Positions 1 to 7,709 of a stretch of 64,000 nt of DNA are shown one piece after another. A program made the translations under genes and the position numbers. Source of the DNA: Chloroflexota bacterium (lineage in GTDB: Bacteria; Chloroflexota; UBA11872); the NCBI GenBank assembly GCA_026708035.1, contig JAPOVQ010000019.1:27224-91223 (forward strand), read 5' to 3'. Numbering within the stretch: the first letter of the stretch is position 1; every line of letters begins with the position of its first letter. The notes beneath the pieces were generated by a model that saw nothing but the letters and a program-made list of their open reading frames with translations, did not search any database and was not told where the DNA came from.

Positions 1-23
1 AGCCCACGGACGAGCGGGCATGA
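1..23 (+). CDS. 3' tail of an upstream gene (partial)
   Basis: The frame ending in TGA at 21-23 reads P-T-D-E-R-A-stop and overlaps the ATG of the next gene as ATGA. This overlap is typical of paired ATPases in oligopeptide ABC importers, so the missing gene is probably the DppD/OppD-type partner. Only six codons are visible, so this rests on context alone. Confidence 0.35.
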
Positions 24-1132
24 CCATCGAAGGGCCGAACGGACACCCTCTCCTCGAGGTGAAACGCCTCAAGAAGAACTTTCCCATCCGGAAGGGCTTT
101 ATGCGCCGTGAGGTGGGCGCGGTGCGAGCCGTGGACGATGTGTCGTTCCACATCGACCGGGGCGAGACGCTGTCGCTGGTGGGTGAGAGCGGTTGCGGGA
201 AGACGACCACGGCCCGCTGCATCCTGCGCGCGATCGACCCGACGGATGGCCAGATTCTGTTCCGGCCGACCGAAGACAAGGTGTTCGATGTGGCGCAAAG
301 CACGCGGCGCGAGCTGCGGCGGCTGCGTCGCGACATGCAAATGATCTTTCAGGACCCTTTCAGCTCGCTGAACCCGCGGTTCCCGTTGCTGGAGATCGTC
401 GGTGAGCCGCTGCTGGTGAACGGCATGCGCAGCCGCCGGGAACGGCAGGAGCGGGTGGAAGAGCTGCTGCGCTTGGTGGGTATGCGTCCTGAGTACATGC
501 GCCGATTCCCGCACGCCTTCAGCGGCGGGCAACGGCAGCGCATCGGAATCGCCCGGGCGCTGGCCCTGAACCCCAGGTTGGTCGTGGCCGACGAGCCGGT
601 ATCCGCGCTGGACGTTTCGGTGCAGGCGCAGATCCTGAATCTGCTGCTCGACCTGCAGCAGAAACTCGGGCTCACGTATCTCTTCGTGGCGCACGATCTG
701 AGTGTGGTGAAGCACCTCAGCGACCGGGTGGCGGTGATGTACGTGGGCCGCCTGGTCGAGATGACCGATCGTGAGCGTCTGTTCAACTGCCCGAGGCATC
801 CGTACACGGAGGCGCTGCTGTCGTCGGTGCCGGAGCCGGACCCGCGAAGGCGCTCGCAGCGCATCGTATTGGAGGGCGAGGTCGCGAATCCGGCGGCGCC
901 ACCGTCCGGGTGCTATTTCCACCCCCGCTGTCGCTATGCGCAGGACGTGTGCCGGACCGACACGCCCGTCTGGGAAGAGGTGGCGGAGGGTCACTGGGTC
1001 GCGTGTCACCGCGCGAAGGAGCTGGAGCTGGCGGGTGTGCGCGACCGGCTACCCATGAACACGGTGGCGGGCAACAGCAAAAAATCCCGCGACGAACGCC
1101 ACGCCAGCGGCCTGAGATCTGACGAATCCTAG
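20..1132 (+). CDS. Oligopeptide/dipeptide ABC transporter ATP-binding protein
   Basis: Cytoplasmic ATPase of a DppF/OppF-type importer that powers uptake of peptides or related solutes. Visible motifs are Walker [10 protein letters not shown] at residues 55-63, the Q-loop in MIFQDPFSS, signature FSGGQRQR, Walker B LVVADEP with the following SALD D-loop, and the switch histidine in FVAHD. The C-terminal third carries the oligo_HPY-type tail with the cysteine-containing [10 protein letters not shown] segment, which marks the peptide-importer subgroup. Length (370 aa) is slightly above the usual 320-340 because of a polar tail of about 35 residues. The start overlaps the stop of an upstream gene as ATGA, so it closes an operon whose permease and binding-protein genes lie outside the window. 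The gene converges on the truncated oxidoreductase with overlapping stops. Confidence 0.93.
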   Translation: MTIEGPNGHPLLEVKRLKKNFPIRKGFMRREVGAVRAVDDVSFHIDRGETLSLVGESGCGKTTTARCILRAIDPTDGQILFRPTEDKVFDVAQSTRRELRRLRRDMQMIFQDPFSSLNPRFPLLEIVGEPLLVNGMRSRRERQERVEELLRLVGMRPEYMRRFPHAFSGGQRQRIGIARALALNPRLVVADEPVSALDVSVQAQILNLLLDLQQKLGLTYLFVAHDLSVVKHLSDRVAVMYVGRLVEMTDRERLFNCPRHPYTEALLSSVPEPDPRRRSQRIVLEGEVANPAAPPSGCYFHPRCRYAQDVCRTDTPVWEEVAEGHWVACHRAKELELAGVRDRLPMNTVAGNSKKSRDERHASGLRSDES

Positions 1133-1539
1133 CGGAACTGGTAGCCGATCGGCACGTGCCGGCCGTGATCGGCCGCGAGGCTGAGCACGCCGCGCAAGTC
1201 GTTGAGCGAAGGCGCAGGCGCCTTGTCAATGTCCACGTGCTTGTCGTGGACGAGAACCTCCCGCGCCCAGCGCAGGTTGTCGTGCGGACGGGTCTCGATG
1301 AAGACGACCTCAATCGTTGGGTCCTCCAGTACGTCACGCGCCGCCAAGTGGCGAACGTCGCTGAACTGCGCGCGTGCGCGCTGGCGCTCCCATTCCGCGG
1401 CGTCGGGTTCGAACGCGCCCACCACGTCCAAGCGGGGCGAGCGACGAATGGCCTCGGCCTTGCCCCAGGCGTGATCGCGGCTGATGCCGATGAACGCGGC
1501 GCGCGGAGGAGATTCCGCCGGCACCTCAGCCACGCTCAC
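1129..1539 (-). CDS. Truncated Gfo/Idh/MocA oxidoreductase (NAD-binding domain only)
   Basis: About 136 residues that match only the N-terminal Rossmann domain of Gfo/Idh/MocA sugar dehydrogenases: beta-strand [20 protein letters not shown], then [30 protein letters not shown] and the KAPAPSL segment that holds the family's catalytic-lysine region (normally EKP). The protein stops just after PIGYQFR, where a full member continues for some 200 residues. I chose the GTG at 1539 because GGAGG lies six bases upstream (1546-1550); an ATG at 1560 is possible but has no such site. It overlaps the end of the preceding paralogue by 14 bases, so the two are co-translated. The stop overlaps that of the convergent ABC gene. 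Either a real one-domain protein or a gene cut down by a rearrangement. Confidence 0.7.
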   Translation of the reverse strand: MSVAEVPAESPPRAAFIGISRDHAWGKAEAIRRSPRLDVVGAFEPDAAEWERQRARAQFSDVRHLAARDVLEDPTIEVVFIETRPHDNLRWAREVLVHDKHVDIDKAPAPSLNDLRGVLSLAADHGRHVPIGYQFR

Positions 1540-2569
1540 GAATGGCCTCCGGCGCGACATCCGCGACGTCAATCGCCTCCCCGGTCTCGGAACTGCGCAG
1601 CAGCGCCTGCAGCACGGCCATGGTGGCCAGATTGTTACGCCCGCTGCTGGGAGGCTCCTTGCCCAACCGGACGGAGTCCCTGAAGAAGATGGCAAGGGTC
1701 TCCTCTAACCAGGCGTCGTCGTAGCTCGTATCGAGCATCACCGGTTGCTGGCTGCCGTTGAGCGCAATCTGGATCAGCTCGGCCGCGTCGTCACCGCGCC
1801 CCGGATGCGCGGCGCGGTGCACCAAGGTTGCGGCTTCGCAGTCGATCCGAAATCTATAGCCGGGCTGGTGCGATTCGGAGTTGGACAAGTATTGGACCAC
1901 GGAACCGTCGTCGAATTCGAGCGTCGCCTGCAGCGAGCTGGGCGCCGCGGCATCGCTGAATCCTGGCGAAAAGAGGCGGCCGAAGACGCGCGTCGGACTC
2001 CCGGGCATCATCGCAATGAGCGAATCGATGGTGTGGACGTCTGCCTGCCAGAGTCGCGAAGTCCCGTCCTCGGCGGCCCGCTCGCGTGCAGGCAGATCGT
2101 GCCGCAGGTATCCGAAGCCGACCCCTCCCAACGCGCCCTGCGCCAAGAGTTTCGCGATGGTGCGTTCCACCGCCGCGAGCCGGTACTGCTGGGCGACCAC
2201 GATCGCCAGGCCCTTCGCCGCGGCGATCTTCACGGCCTCGGCGGCATCGGCGTAATTGGTGGTGAACGGCGTCTCGGTGAAGACGTGCGCCCCGGCCCTG
2301 ACGGCCTCCAAGATGATGGCGGCGTGCGCCGACGCCGGCGCACAGACGAAGACGGCCGCAATCTCATGCGCCTGCAGCGCGGCGGCGAGCGAGGCGTGGC
2401 AAGCGAGCTCGGGCAGCTCAGTGAACTCGCGGGCCTCGCCAAACCGCTCCGCGTCCGTGTCCACCAAAGCGACGGGCGTGAAGCCGCCGACCCAATGTGA
2501 GGCGCGGAGGTAGCGCATGCCGCGACCGCCCAGGCCGACGTAGGCGGTGGGAACCGGCTCAGGTTGCAT
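1526..2569 (-). CDS. Gfo/Idh/MocA family oxidoreductase
   Basis: A 347-residue NAD(P)-dependent dehydrogenase, the usual family size, acting on a sugar, cyclitol or sugar acid in the cytoplasm. The Rossmann dinucleotide motif is VGLGGRGMRYLRAS at about residues 11-24. The strand AAVFVCAPASAHA and the segment HVFTETPFT stand where the family has the EKP catalytic lysine; here the lysine is replaced (TETPFT), so full dehydrogenase activity is uncertain. The C-terminal alpha/beta domain with HTIDSLIAMMPGSP and an antiparallel sheet region is present. The true substrate cannot be read from sequence. It overlaps the next, truncated paralogue on the same strand, and the pair forms a two-gene unit. 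Confidence 0.88.
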   Translation of the reverse strand: MQPEPVPTAYVGLGGRGMRYLRASHWVGGFTPVALVDTDAERFGEAREFTELPELACHASLAAALQAHEIAAVFVCAPASAHAAIILEAVRAGAHVFTETPFTTNYADAAEAVKIAAAKGLAIVVAQQYRLAAVERTIAKLLAQGALGGVGFGYLRHDLPARERAAEDGTSRLWQADVHTIDSLIAMMPGSPTRVFGRLFSPGFSDAAAPSSLQATLEFDDGSVVQYLSNSESHQPGYRFRIDCEAATLVHRAAHPGRGDDAAELIQIALNGSQQPVMLDTSYDDAWLEETLAIFFRDSVRLGKEPPSSGRNNLATMAVLQALLRSSETGEAIDVADVAPEAIRERG

Positions 2570-2680
2570 GACCGAGATCGAGATTCCAGAAGAGGCGCGC
2601 GGGAATAGTAGCCGTTGCGTCGGAACTCAGGGCTCGCGTGGGTAGCGTAGCCTCGTCGAGGCCGTGACGAGGAGACGCCA

Positions 2681-4255
2681 ATGCCCTCTCCCCACTGCCG
2701 ATCGGCTAACGCATCAGCTCTTGGCCGCAGGTTCGATTCCTGCCTCAGCTACCCGCCGGCCGAGGTGGATCTCGGGGTCGTCGCTGGCGCCGGCCGGTCC
2801 TTCCTGAGCGGCTACCTGCACGAGCGCTCGCTCCCGCACGTACGGTTGCACAAGCGCCCCAGTACGCATGCTCGAAACGCCGGCATCGTCGCCCGCCACA
2901 TCGTTCCCGACATCGGAAATCTGCCATGGCGCCGGATCACGCCGGCCGACGTCCAGCACCTGTGCGACGGGGCCATCGAGCAGGGCTATGCGCCCGCAAC
3001 CGTACATCTGGTGCATGCGGTCATCCACAAGGCGCTGGCCCAGGCGGTCACGTGGCAGATGGTCCCGCGCAACGCGGCTGACGCCGTCGAACTGCCACGC
3101 ATCCCGCAACGCGCCGTCTCGGTCCTGGATCAGCCGGCACTCCGGCGCTTGTTCGAAGCGAACAAGTCGAAACCGGTCTACCCGCTGCTCGTCCTGGCCG
3201 TGCTCGGCGGGCTCCGACGCGGCGAGCTGCTGGGCCTGCACTGGGGGGATGTCGACTTCGAGCGCGGCTTTGTGGTCGTCCGCCGGAGCCTGACGCCGGT
3301 GCAGGGCCAAGGACTGGTCGTTGGACCGACCAAGACCCATCAGGTGCGCATCGTCGAACTGGGACCGTTTGGTCTCGCGGTTCTGCGGGACCAGCGCGCA
3401 CGACAGGCTGCGCAGCGGCGGCAGCTAGGTGACGGCTACGCCACGCATGACCTGGTGGCAGCGGATGCCCTGGGCAAGCCGCTGCCGGTGAGCACGGTCT
3501 ACCGCTGGGTGCAGACGGCGCTCGCACGGGCGGGGCTCCCGAGGCACACGCGGCTGCACGACCTTCGGCACGCACACGCCACGCTGCTTTTGGCGCGCGG
3601 CCACGCGTTGCCCGTGGTGAGCGAGCGGCTCGCACATGGGGACAAGACCACGACCGCGAACCTCTACGCGCACGCGCTCCCGAACTCGCAGCGGGCGGCC
3701 GCGCGGGACCTGGACGCCTACATTCCTGGACATCGGGACGACCCAGGGATGACCCGGATCCCCTCGGCAGCGGGCTCCCAACAGGTTTGGGACGGGCCGT
3801 TGGAGCGGAAGACGGGATTCGAACCCGTGACCCTCTCCTTGGCAAGGAGATGCTCTACCACTGAGCCACTTCCGCCGGGCGGGACCGGCCCGCTCGATAT
3901 TCTAGCGCGAGCCGCCGCCGGTCAGGGCCGGGCCGTCCAGGCAGCCGAAGTGCGTGGGTGGCGCTCAGGCGATCTCGGTGGCTCAACACCCTCTCCCCAG
4001 GGAGAAGGGACCGGATCCGGCGGTTTGGTTCCCCAAAGGCGTAGGGCCGGCGCGCCGGGCCGTCCAGGCAGCCGAAGTGCGTGGGTGGCCCTCAGGCCAA
4101 GGCGGCGGCTCGACTCCCTCTCCCCACCGTGGGAGAGGGATGGGGTGAGGGGGTCGGCCCGGCCATCGCTCGCGCCGTCAACGAATCCCCTCATCCTCAC
4201 CTTCTCCCCAGGGAGAAGGGACCGGACCCGGCTGATTGGTTCCCCAAAGGCATAG
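2681..4255 (+). CDS. Tyrosine recombinase/phage-type integrase (remnant, extended frame)
   Basis: Site-specific recombinase. The core-binding domain runs from about RSFLSGYLHERS to LVHAVIHKALAQAV and the catalytic domain follows with all expected residues: Arg in GGLRRGELLGL, Lys in PTKTHQVRIVEL, His-x-x-Arg in HDLRHAHAT, His in ERLAHGDKTT, and nucleophile Tyr in NLYAHA. The integrase fold ends near base 3735 (DLDAYIPG), yet no stop occurs until 4255: the frame runs antisense through tRNA-Gly and into repeats, so the last 170 residues are not family sequence. The first 28 codons translate a broken tRNA, so the likely start is GTG 2765. The arm-binding N-terminus looks shortened. Best read as the leftover of an integrated element whose other genes are gone. 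Confidence 0.75.
   Translation: MPSPHCRSANASALGRRFDSCLSYPPAEVDLGVVAGAGRSFLSGYLHERSLPHVRLHKRPSTHARNAGIVARHIVPDIGNLPWRRITPADVQHLCDGAIEQGYAPATVHLVHAVIHKALAQAVTWQMVPRNAADAVELPRIPQRAVSVLDQPALRRLFEANKSKPVYPLLVLAVLGGLRRGELLGLHWGDVDFERGFVVVRRSLTPVQGQGLVVGPTKTHQVRIVELGPFGLAVLRDQRARQAAQRRQLGDGYATHDLVAADALGKPLPVSTVYRWVQTALARAGLPRHTRLHDLRHAHATLLLARGHALPVVSERLAHGDKTTTANLYAHALPNSQRAAARDLDAYIPGHRDDPGMTRIPSAAGSQQVWDGPLERKTGFEPVTLSLARRCSTTEPLPPGGTGPLDILARAAAGQGRAVQAAEVRGWRSGDLGGSTPSPQGEGTGSGGLVPQRRRAGAPGRPGSRSAWVALRPRRRLDSLSPPWERDGVRGSARPSLAPSTNPLILTFSPGRRDRTRLIGSPKA
2704..2753 (+). other. Broken tRNA 3' portion (possible attachment-site remnant)
   Basis: A perfect T-arm (GCAGG, loop TTCGATT, CCTGC at 2727-2743) is followed by a 7-base acceptor-like strand CTCAGCT, discriminator A and CC. 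Upstream, GCATCAGCTCTT resembles the D-stem end and CTT anticodon region of a tRNA-Lys, but the anticodon stem does not close and no matching 5' acceptor strand is present. It sits directly before the integrase gene, as expected for an att core in a tRNA 3' end. Confidence 0.5.
3801..3875 (-). tRNA. tRNA-Gly (GCC)
   Basis: Read on the minus strand, the acceptor arms GCGGAAG (3875-3869) and CTTCCGC (3811-3805) pair fully. The D-arm has GGCTCAGTGGTAGAGC, the anticodon stem CTCCT/AGGAG encloses loop TTGCCAA with anticodon GCC, and the T-arm has ACGGGTTCGAATCCCGT. The 3' CCA is encoded (3803-3801). It decodes GGC/GGU glycine codons. It lies inside the open frame that extends beyond the integrase on the other strand. 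Confidence 0.97.
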
Positions 4256-4362
4256 GGCCGGCGGGCCGGGCCGTCCAGGCAGCCAAGGTGCTGGGGTGGC
4301 CCTCAGGCCAAGTCGGCGGCTCTACTCCCTCTCCCCACCGTGGGAGAGGGATGGGGTGAGGG
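3926..4362. repeat. Three-copy intergenic repeat block
   Basis: Copies begin at about 3926, 4055 and 4264 with the shared string GGCCGTCCAGGCAGCC, followed by a GTGG-rich stretch and then family C hairpins (CCCTCTCC...GGGAGAGGG, GGGTGAGGG). Spacing is uneven because the second copy carries an extra inverted C element. The right end forms the last codons of the XRE gene on the minus strand. Confidence 0.85.
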
Positions 4363-4840
4363 GGTCCGGAGAGTCACCGGCGCCGTCGGGGTCGTCGGCC
4401 AGCTCTTCGAGCAGGCGAGCCAGTAGCTCCGCGAGCGGCGCCCGGTAGCCGGCGGGGATGCCCCGCTCGCCCAATGCGTCGGCCAGCGCCGCGTCGGCGG
4501 CGCGGAAACGCCAGGCGCGCACGACCCGATCGAGCGCCGGGCTGGCGGCGGTCACCACCGGCGCTTCGCCGAGCAGCCAGGCGGTGCCGCCGCCCTCGGC
4601 GGCGAGCCCCGCCCGCTCGACAAGCCGACCCAACTCGCGCGCGGCGAACACGCTCGGCGCCCCCTGGCCCCGCGCCCAGCGATTGACCGTGCTAGGGCTC
4701 ACGCTGACGCCGGATGCTTGCAGCTCCGCCGCCACCTCATCCAGCGTGCGGTCGGCGTAGCCCATGTAGGCCCGCAGCCGCCGGGCGAACTCACTCCGCC
4801 CCGGCCGGGGATCGTTGCTGACGTGCGAATCGAGGTTCAT
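4322..4840 (-). CDS. XRE-type helix-turn-helix regulator
   Basis: A 172-residue DNA-binding protein with an N-terminal HTH at about residues 33-58 (LDEVAAELQASG...VSPSTVNRWARG), the classic Cro/CI layout. The middle and C-terminal helices are Ala/Leu/Arg rich with no recognised ligand domain. The last 14 residues (DPLTPSLSHGGERE) are translated from a family C repeat that also occurs in non-coding gaps, so the natural C-terminus has been replaced or lengthened by the repeat. It is divergent from the 114-residue unknown gene, and a perfect palindrome lies between them, so autoregulation of both genes is likely. Confidence 0.75.
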   Translation of the reverse strand: MNLDSHVSNDPRPGRSEFARRLRAYMGYADRTLDEVAAELQASGVSVSPSTVNRWARGQGAPSVFAARELGRLVERAGLAAEGGGTAWLLGEAPVVTAASPALDRVVRAWRFRAADAALADALGERGIPAGYRAPLAELLARLLEELADDPDGAGDSPDPLTPSLSHGGERE

Positions 4841-4893
4841 TCTGACCTGAACGGTATCATTTCCTAAGAATTTCGTCTACTTTGGCAAAATCA

Positions 4894-4905
4894 ACCATAA
4901 ATGGT
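4894..4905. promoter_or_regulatory. Candidate operator palindrome between divergent genes
   Basis: ACCATAAATGGT is a perfect 5-2-5 inverted repeat inside an AT-rich stretch (about 4845-4910) that stands out from the GC-rich surroundings. It overlaps the first possible ATG of the rightward gene (4901). This fits binding by the neighbouring XRE protein; there is no direct evidence. Confidence 0.4.
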
Positions 4906-5245
4906 AGTATCTCGCAAGCCGAGGGTGGTCACCAGATTCCCAATTCGATTCGCAAGGCGGTTCCGGATGGCGCGCGCAGGACCGGCGGTGGGCGCCCCAG
5001 CCCAACTGTCAAGCGATCGCGACCGTCGGGACGAGTTGGCCTCGCGCTTGGCGCGCGAGCCGCAGATTGCCGCGCTGGAAGCGGTGGCGGAGTGGGCCGA
5101 GACGCAGGGCGTGTCACTGGAGTCGGTGGGCGGAATGCGGGAGGTGATCGCCGCGTTCGCCGCCAATACTCAGACGCCAAACCTCGACTTGGCCATGCGC
5201 GCGCGGCGGCGCCGGATCGTGAGCGAGCTCCGTTCGACCGGCTGA
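4901..5245 (+). CDS. Small hypothetical protein divergent from XRE regulator
   Basis: Up to 114 residues; no family recognised. The first 22 are basic and may be untranslated: an ATG at 4967 (MARAGPAVG) gives a 92-residue protein. The body is helical and charged, with ELASRLAREPQIAALEAVAEWAETQG and MREVIAAFAANTQTPNLDLAMRARRRRIV, which has the amphipathic spacing of a small soluble helical protein. Codon use has the strong G/C third-position bias of real genes here. Its divergent pairing with the XRE regulator suggests that it is either the target of that regulator or a partner in a small regulatory module. Confidence 0.5.
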   Translation: MVVSRKPRVVTRFPIRFARRFRMARAGPAVGAPAQLSSDRDRRDELASRLAREPQIAALEAVAEWAETQGVSLESVGGMREVIAAFAANTQTPNLDLAMRARRRRIVSELRSTG

Positions 5246-5250
5246 CGCGG

Positions 5251-6813
5251 CTAGTCGATCGGATCGAAGAAGGTCAGGTCCTGGCCGAAGTTGTCCATGG
5301 CCTCGACCGCGTCGCCGCGAAGCTTGACTCTGATGTCGCGCGTGCGGTGCCGCAGGACGATCTCGCTGGGCGGTGGATTGAGCGTGAACGTGATGCGCCG
5401 GCCGTACGGCGGCTCGGGCACCATGAGATAGCGCCCCGTGCGCGGCGCGGTCGCGACCGCGCCCTCGACCACGACGTCGTGCGGGTTCGCCCAGGCGGGC
5501 ACCCGCACGAAGAGCGGCCCCCGACGCTTGATCGTGACGCCGAGCACGCCGCTGGGATAGGGCGACTCGACCTCGATGTCCTCGGTGCGGTGGTCGAATA
5601 GCAGGTTGACCCAGTGGCCCGCGGCGTCGAAGCGGGTCACGTCGCGGTAGGCCTCGCAGAGCGACGCCACCGCGCCGCCGACGATGTCCATGTTGAACGA
5701 GATGCGGTCGGCCTCGACTGGCCGGTGCCCGTACGGCGCGGGGAAGCCGTAGGCGCCGAGGTGACGCCGGGCCACGTCGCGGCGACCATCGCCGCCCCCC
5801 GGATCGGACGGCTCGCCGATCCATGACACGTCGCGCAGCTGGCTGGGCAGCAAATGCCCGCGCAGGATGCGCTCGGCGTCGTCGAATGCCTCGGGATAGC
5901 CCCAGCGTCCCAGAATGAGCGCCGTTTCCAGGATGTCGCCGGTGTTGTTGACCTCGCCAAAATCGGGCGCCGCGTCCGGCAGGCTGCTCTCGATGACCCA
6001 GCCAAGCTCGTCGCGGATCTCCCACAGCCCGCGGCTGTAAAACGTCCTCACGCGCTCCATCAGCGGCGCGTCGTTGAGCAGGTCGGCCAGTTGCGCCAAG
6101 GAGGACATGACGCACGTGGTGGAGTGCGTGTGCGAGCCGAAGCGCTCGGTGGAGTAGCTGCCGTCGGCGGTGAAATGGTCCGCCACGGCCTTGTCCTTGA
6201 GCCGGATGGCCAGCTCCAACGCCGGACCGTAGCCCGCCGCGCGGTAGTACTTGACCAGCGGGCCTATGGCGCGACCCAGTCCGCGGATGAAGGTGGGTTC
6301 GACATTGACGTCAATGCCGTGGGCGCGGGCGACGCCTTCGTCATCCCAGTCTCGGTCGGGGTCCCAGAGTTCGTTGATCGCGGCGATACTCGCCGCGGCA
6401 ACGTCGTGTGCCTGCGCGGAGTCCCGGAATTGCGCCAGGGCGTAGAGCGCGTGGAAGCCCTCGCGCACGTTGTGCGTTGGAAAGTTCACCAGCGGACCGT
6501 CGATGCGCTCGCGGTTGAGCGGCAGCGGCAGCGGTCCGCTATATGAAAAGAACGCGGCCCGCGCGTGCTTATCGACCGCCGCTTCGTCGATGGGAAAGCC
6601 CAGGGACTCGGCCGTCAGCAGGGCGTTGAGATGCCGCCCGGGGACATGCGCTTCCGAGTGCACGGGGCTGAAGGCGAGACGCGGCTCGGGCCAAACCTGC
6701 GAGCCAAAGAACGGGATGTCGTCGTCGTCCGCGTTGAACACGCTCGCCATCGTGCGTGTGCCCGCCTCGATGGCGGCGGCGATGTCGGTGGTGTTGACGT
6801 TGCGCAGCTTCAT
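5251..6813 (-). CDS. Hypothetical protein, possible alpha/alpha-toroid glycosidase-like
   Basis: About 520 residues from ATG 6813 (MKLRNVNTTD); a longer frame to 6867 is possible. There is no signal peptide, so it is probably cytoplasmic. Most of it is helical with repeated paired helices (FHALYALAQFRDSAQAHDVAAASI, GPLVKYYRAAGYGPALELAIRLKDK, GDILETALILGRWGYPEAFDDAERIL), followed by a beta-rich C-terminus (GVTIKRRGPLFVRVPAWANP). That order resembles alpha/alpha-toroid glycoside hydrolases such as GH127-like proteins with C-terminal sheet domains. I cannot point to the catalytic residues, so the function stays open. It is divergent from the GNAT gene with a 52-base gap. Confidence 0.65.
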   Translation of the reverse strand: MKLRNVNTTDIAAAIEAGTRTMASVFNADDDDIPFFGSQVWPEPRLAFSPVHSEAHVPGRHLNALLTAESLGFPIDEAAVDKHARAAFFSYSGPLPLPLNRERIDGPLVNFPTHNVREGFHALYALAQFRDSAQAHDVAAASIAAINELWDPDRDWDDEGVARAHGIDVNVEPTFIRGLGRAIGPLVKYYRAAGYGPALELAIRLKDKAVADHFTADGSYSTERFGSHTHSTTCVMSSLAQLADLLNDAPLMERVRTFYSRGLWEIRDELGWVIESSLPDAAPDFGEVNNTGDILETALILGRWGYPEAFDDAERILRGHLLPSQLRDVSWIGEPSDPGGGDGRRDVARRHLGAYGFPAPYGHRPVEADRISFNMDIVGGAVASLCEAYRDVTRFDAAGHWVNLLFDHRTEDIEVESPYPSGVLGVTIKRRGPLFVRVPAWANPHDVVVEGAVATAPRTGRYLMVPEPPYGRRITFTLNPPPSEIVLRHRTRDIRVKLRGDAVEAMDNFGQDLTFFDPID

Positions 6814-6865
6814 GGGAGACTCGCCAACCTGCCGCTCGACTGGGCGGAGTATAGGCGCGCCCACC

Positions 6866-7498
6866 ATGTCCCGCGACGCTCACGCCACGACCGACGAGCA
6901 TCGGGAAGCGTTGGCGCGTCCGCCGGCAACGCTCAGGCCGCACGACGTCACGCTGCGCGGACCGCGATTGGTGCTGCGCCCGATGAAGGAAGACGACTGG
7001 GCGCCGCTGCTGGCCTGGAACAACGATCCCGAGGTGCTGGCGTGGGCCGAAGGCGACGAGATTGAGTCGCGCACGTTGGACGAGGTGCAGCGCATCTACC
7101 GCGCGATCTCGGTCAACGCGCACTGCTTTCTCATGGAGCTGGACGGCGAGCCCATCGGCGAATGCTGGCTGCAGCGCATGAACCTGGAGCGGCTGGTCGC
7201 GCGTCACCAAGACGAGGACGTTCGGCGCATCGACATCGCTATTGGCCTGCCGGCGCTGTGGGGACAGGGGCTGGGCCGCGAGGCGGTGGGCCTGCTGCTC
7301 GATTTCGGCTTCCGCCGAGAGGGCGTTGACGTGATCTACGCCTGCGTCGACGCCGACAACGCGCGCAGCCGGCGCATGTTCGCGTCGCTGGGGTTCGCGG
7401 TCGAGGCGGGCGTAGATGCAGGCGGATTTCAGGGCGACGCCGAGCTCGACCTGATGCTAAGTCGGGCCAAATACGACGCCGTCCGTTTCAACGATTGA
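6866..7498 (+). CDS. GNAT-family N-acetyltransferase (RimJ/RimL-like)
   Basis: A 210-residue acetyl-CoA-dependent acetyltransferase. The segment LRGPRLVLRPMKEDDWAPLL is the usual first strand and helix, and the acetyl-CoA pyrophosphate loop is seen as GLPALWGQGLGREAVGLLL, which carries the Q/RxxGxG/A-type pattern. The late strand VIYACVDADNARSRRMFASLGF is characteristic of the RimJ/RimL branch (N-acetylation of proteins, amino acids or small amines). Start is ATG 6866; the open frame upstream is antisense to the neighbouring gene. The substrate is unknown. Confidence 0.88.
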   Translation: MSRDAHATTDEHREALARPPATLRPHDVTLRGPRLVLRPMKEDDWAPLLAWNNDPEVLAWAEGDEIESRTLDEVQRIYRAISVNAHCFLMELDGEPIGECWLQRMNLERLVARHQDEDVRRIDIAIGLPALWGQGLGREAVGLLLDFGFRREGVDVIYACVDADNARSRRMFASLGFAVEAGVDAGGFQGDAELDLMLSRAKYDAVRFND

Positions 7499-7559
7499 CC
7501 GGCATCGGGCATCCAGCCGCCGCTCCCCGGATACGTGCTCGGCGAATCCGTCAGTCCGT

Positions 7560-7623
7560 GTAGGGGCAGCCCTTGTGGCTGCCCGAATCCACCCGGACGG
7601 GCGCCCATAAGGGACGCCCCTAC
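7560..7623. repeat. 64-bp composite palindromic element (B-prime + B)
   Basis: It begins GTAGGGGCAGCCC and ends GGGACGCCCCTAC. The left half is a GGGGCAGCC/GGCTGCCC hairpin and the right half an inverted GGGCGCCC/GGGACGCCCC hairpin, so both outer ends carry GTAGGGGC as inverted termini. A second copy of exactly the same length is at 33201-33264. Confidence 0.85.
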
Positions 7624-7709
7624 GAGTCCGTGTACAGGTCCCGCAATCGAATCGGGTTGGAGCCGGAGCGGTACCGCGACACCGGGGGTGAGGGGATTCC
7701 GCGCCCGGC

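Noticed and set aside
4882..5601. 239-codon frame on the plus strand crossing two genes
   Set aside because: It overlaps the 114-residue gene in another frame and the toroid-like gene antisense; low-complexity Arg/Asp product.
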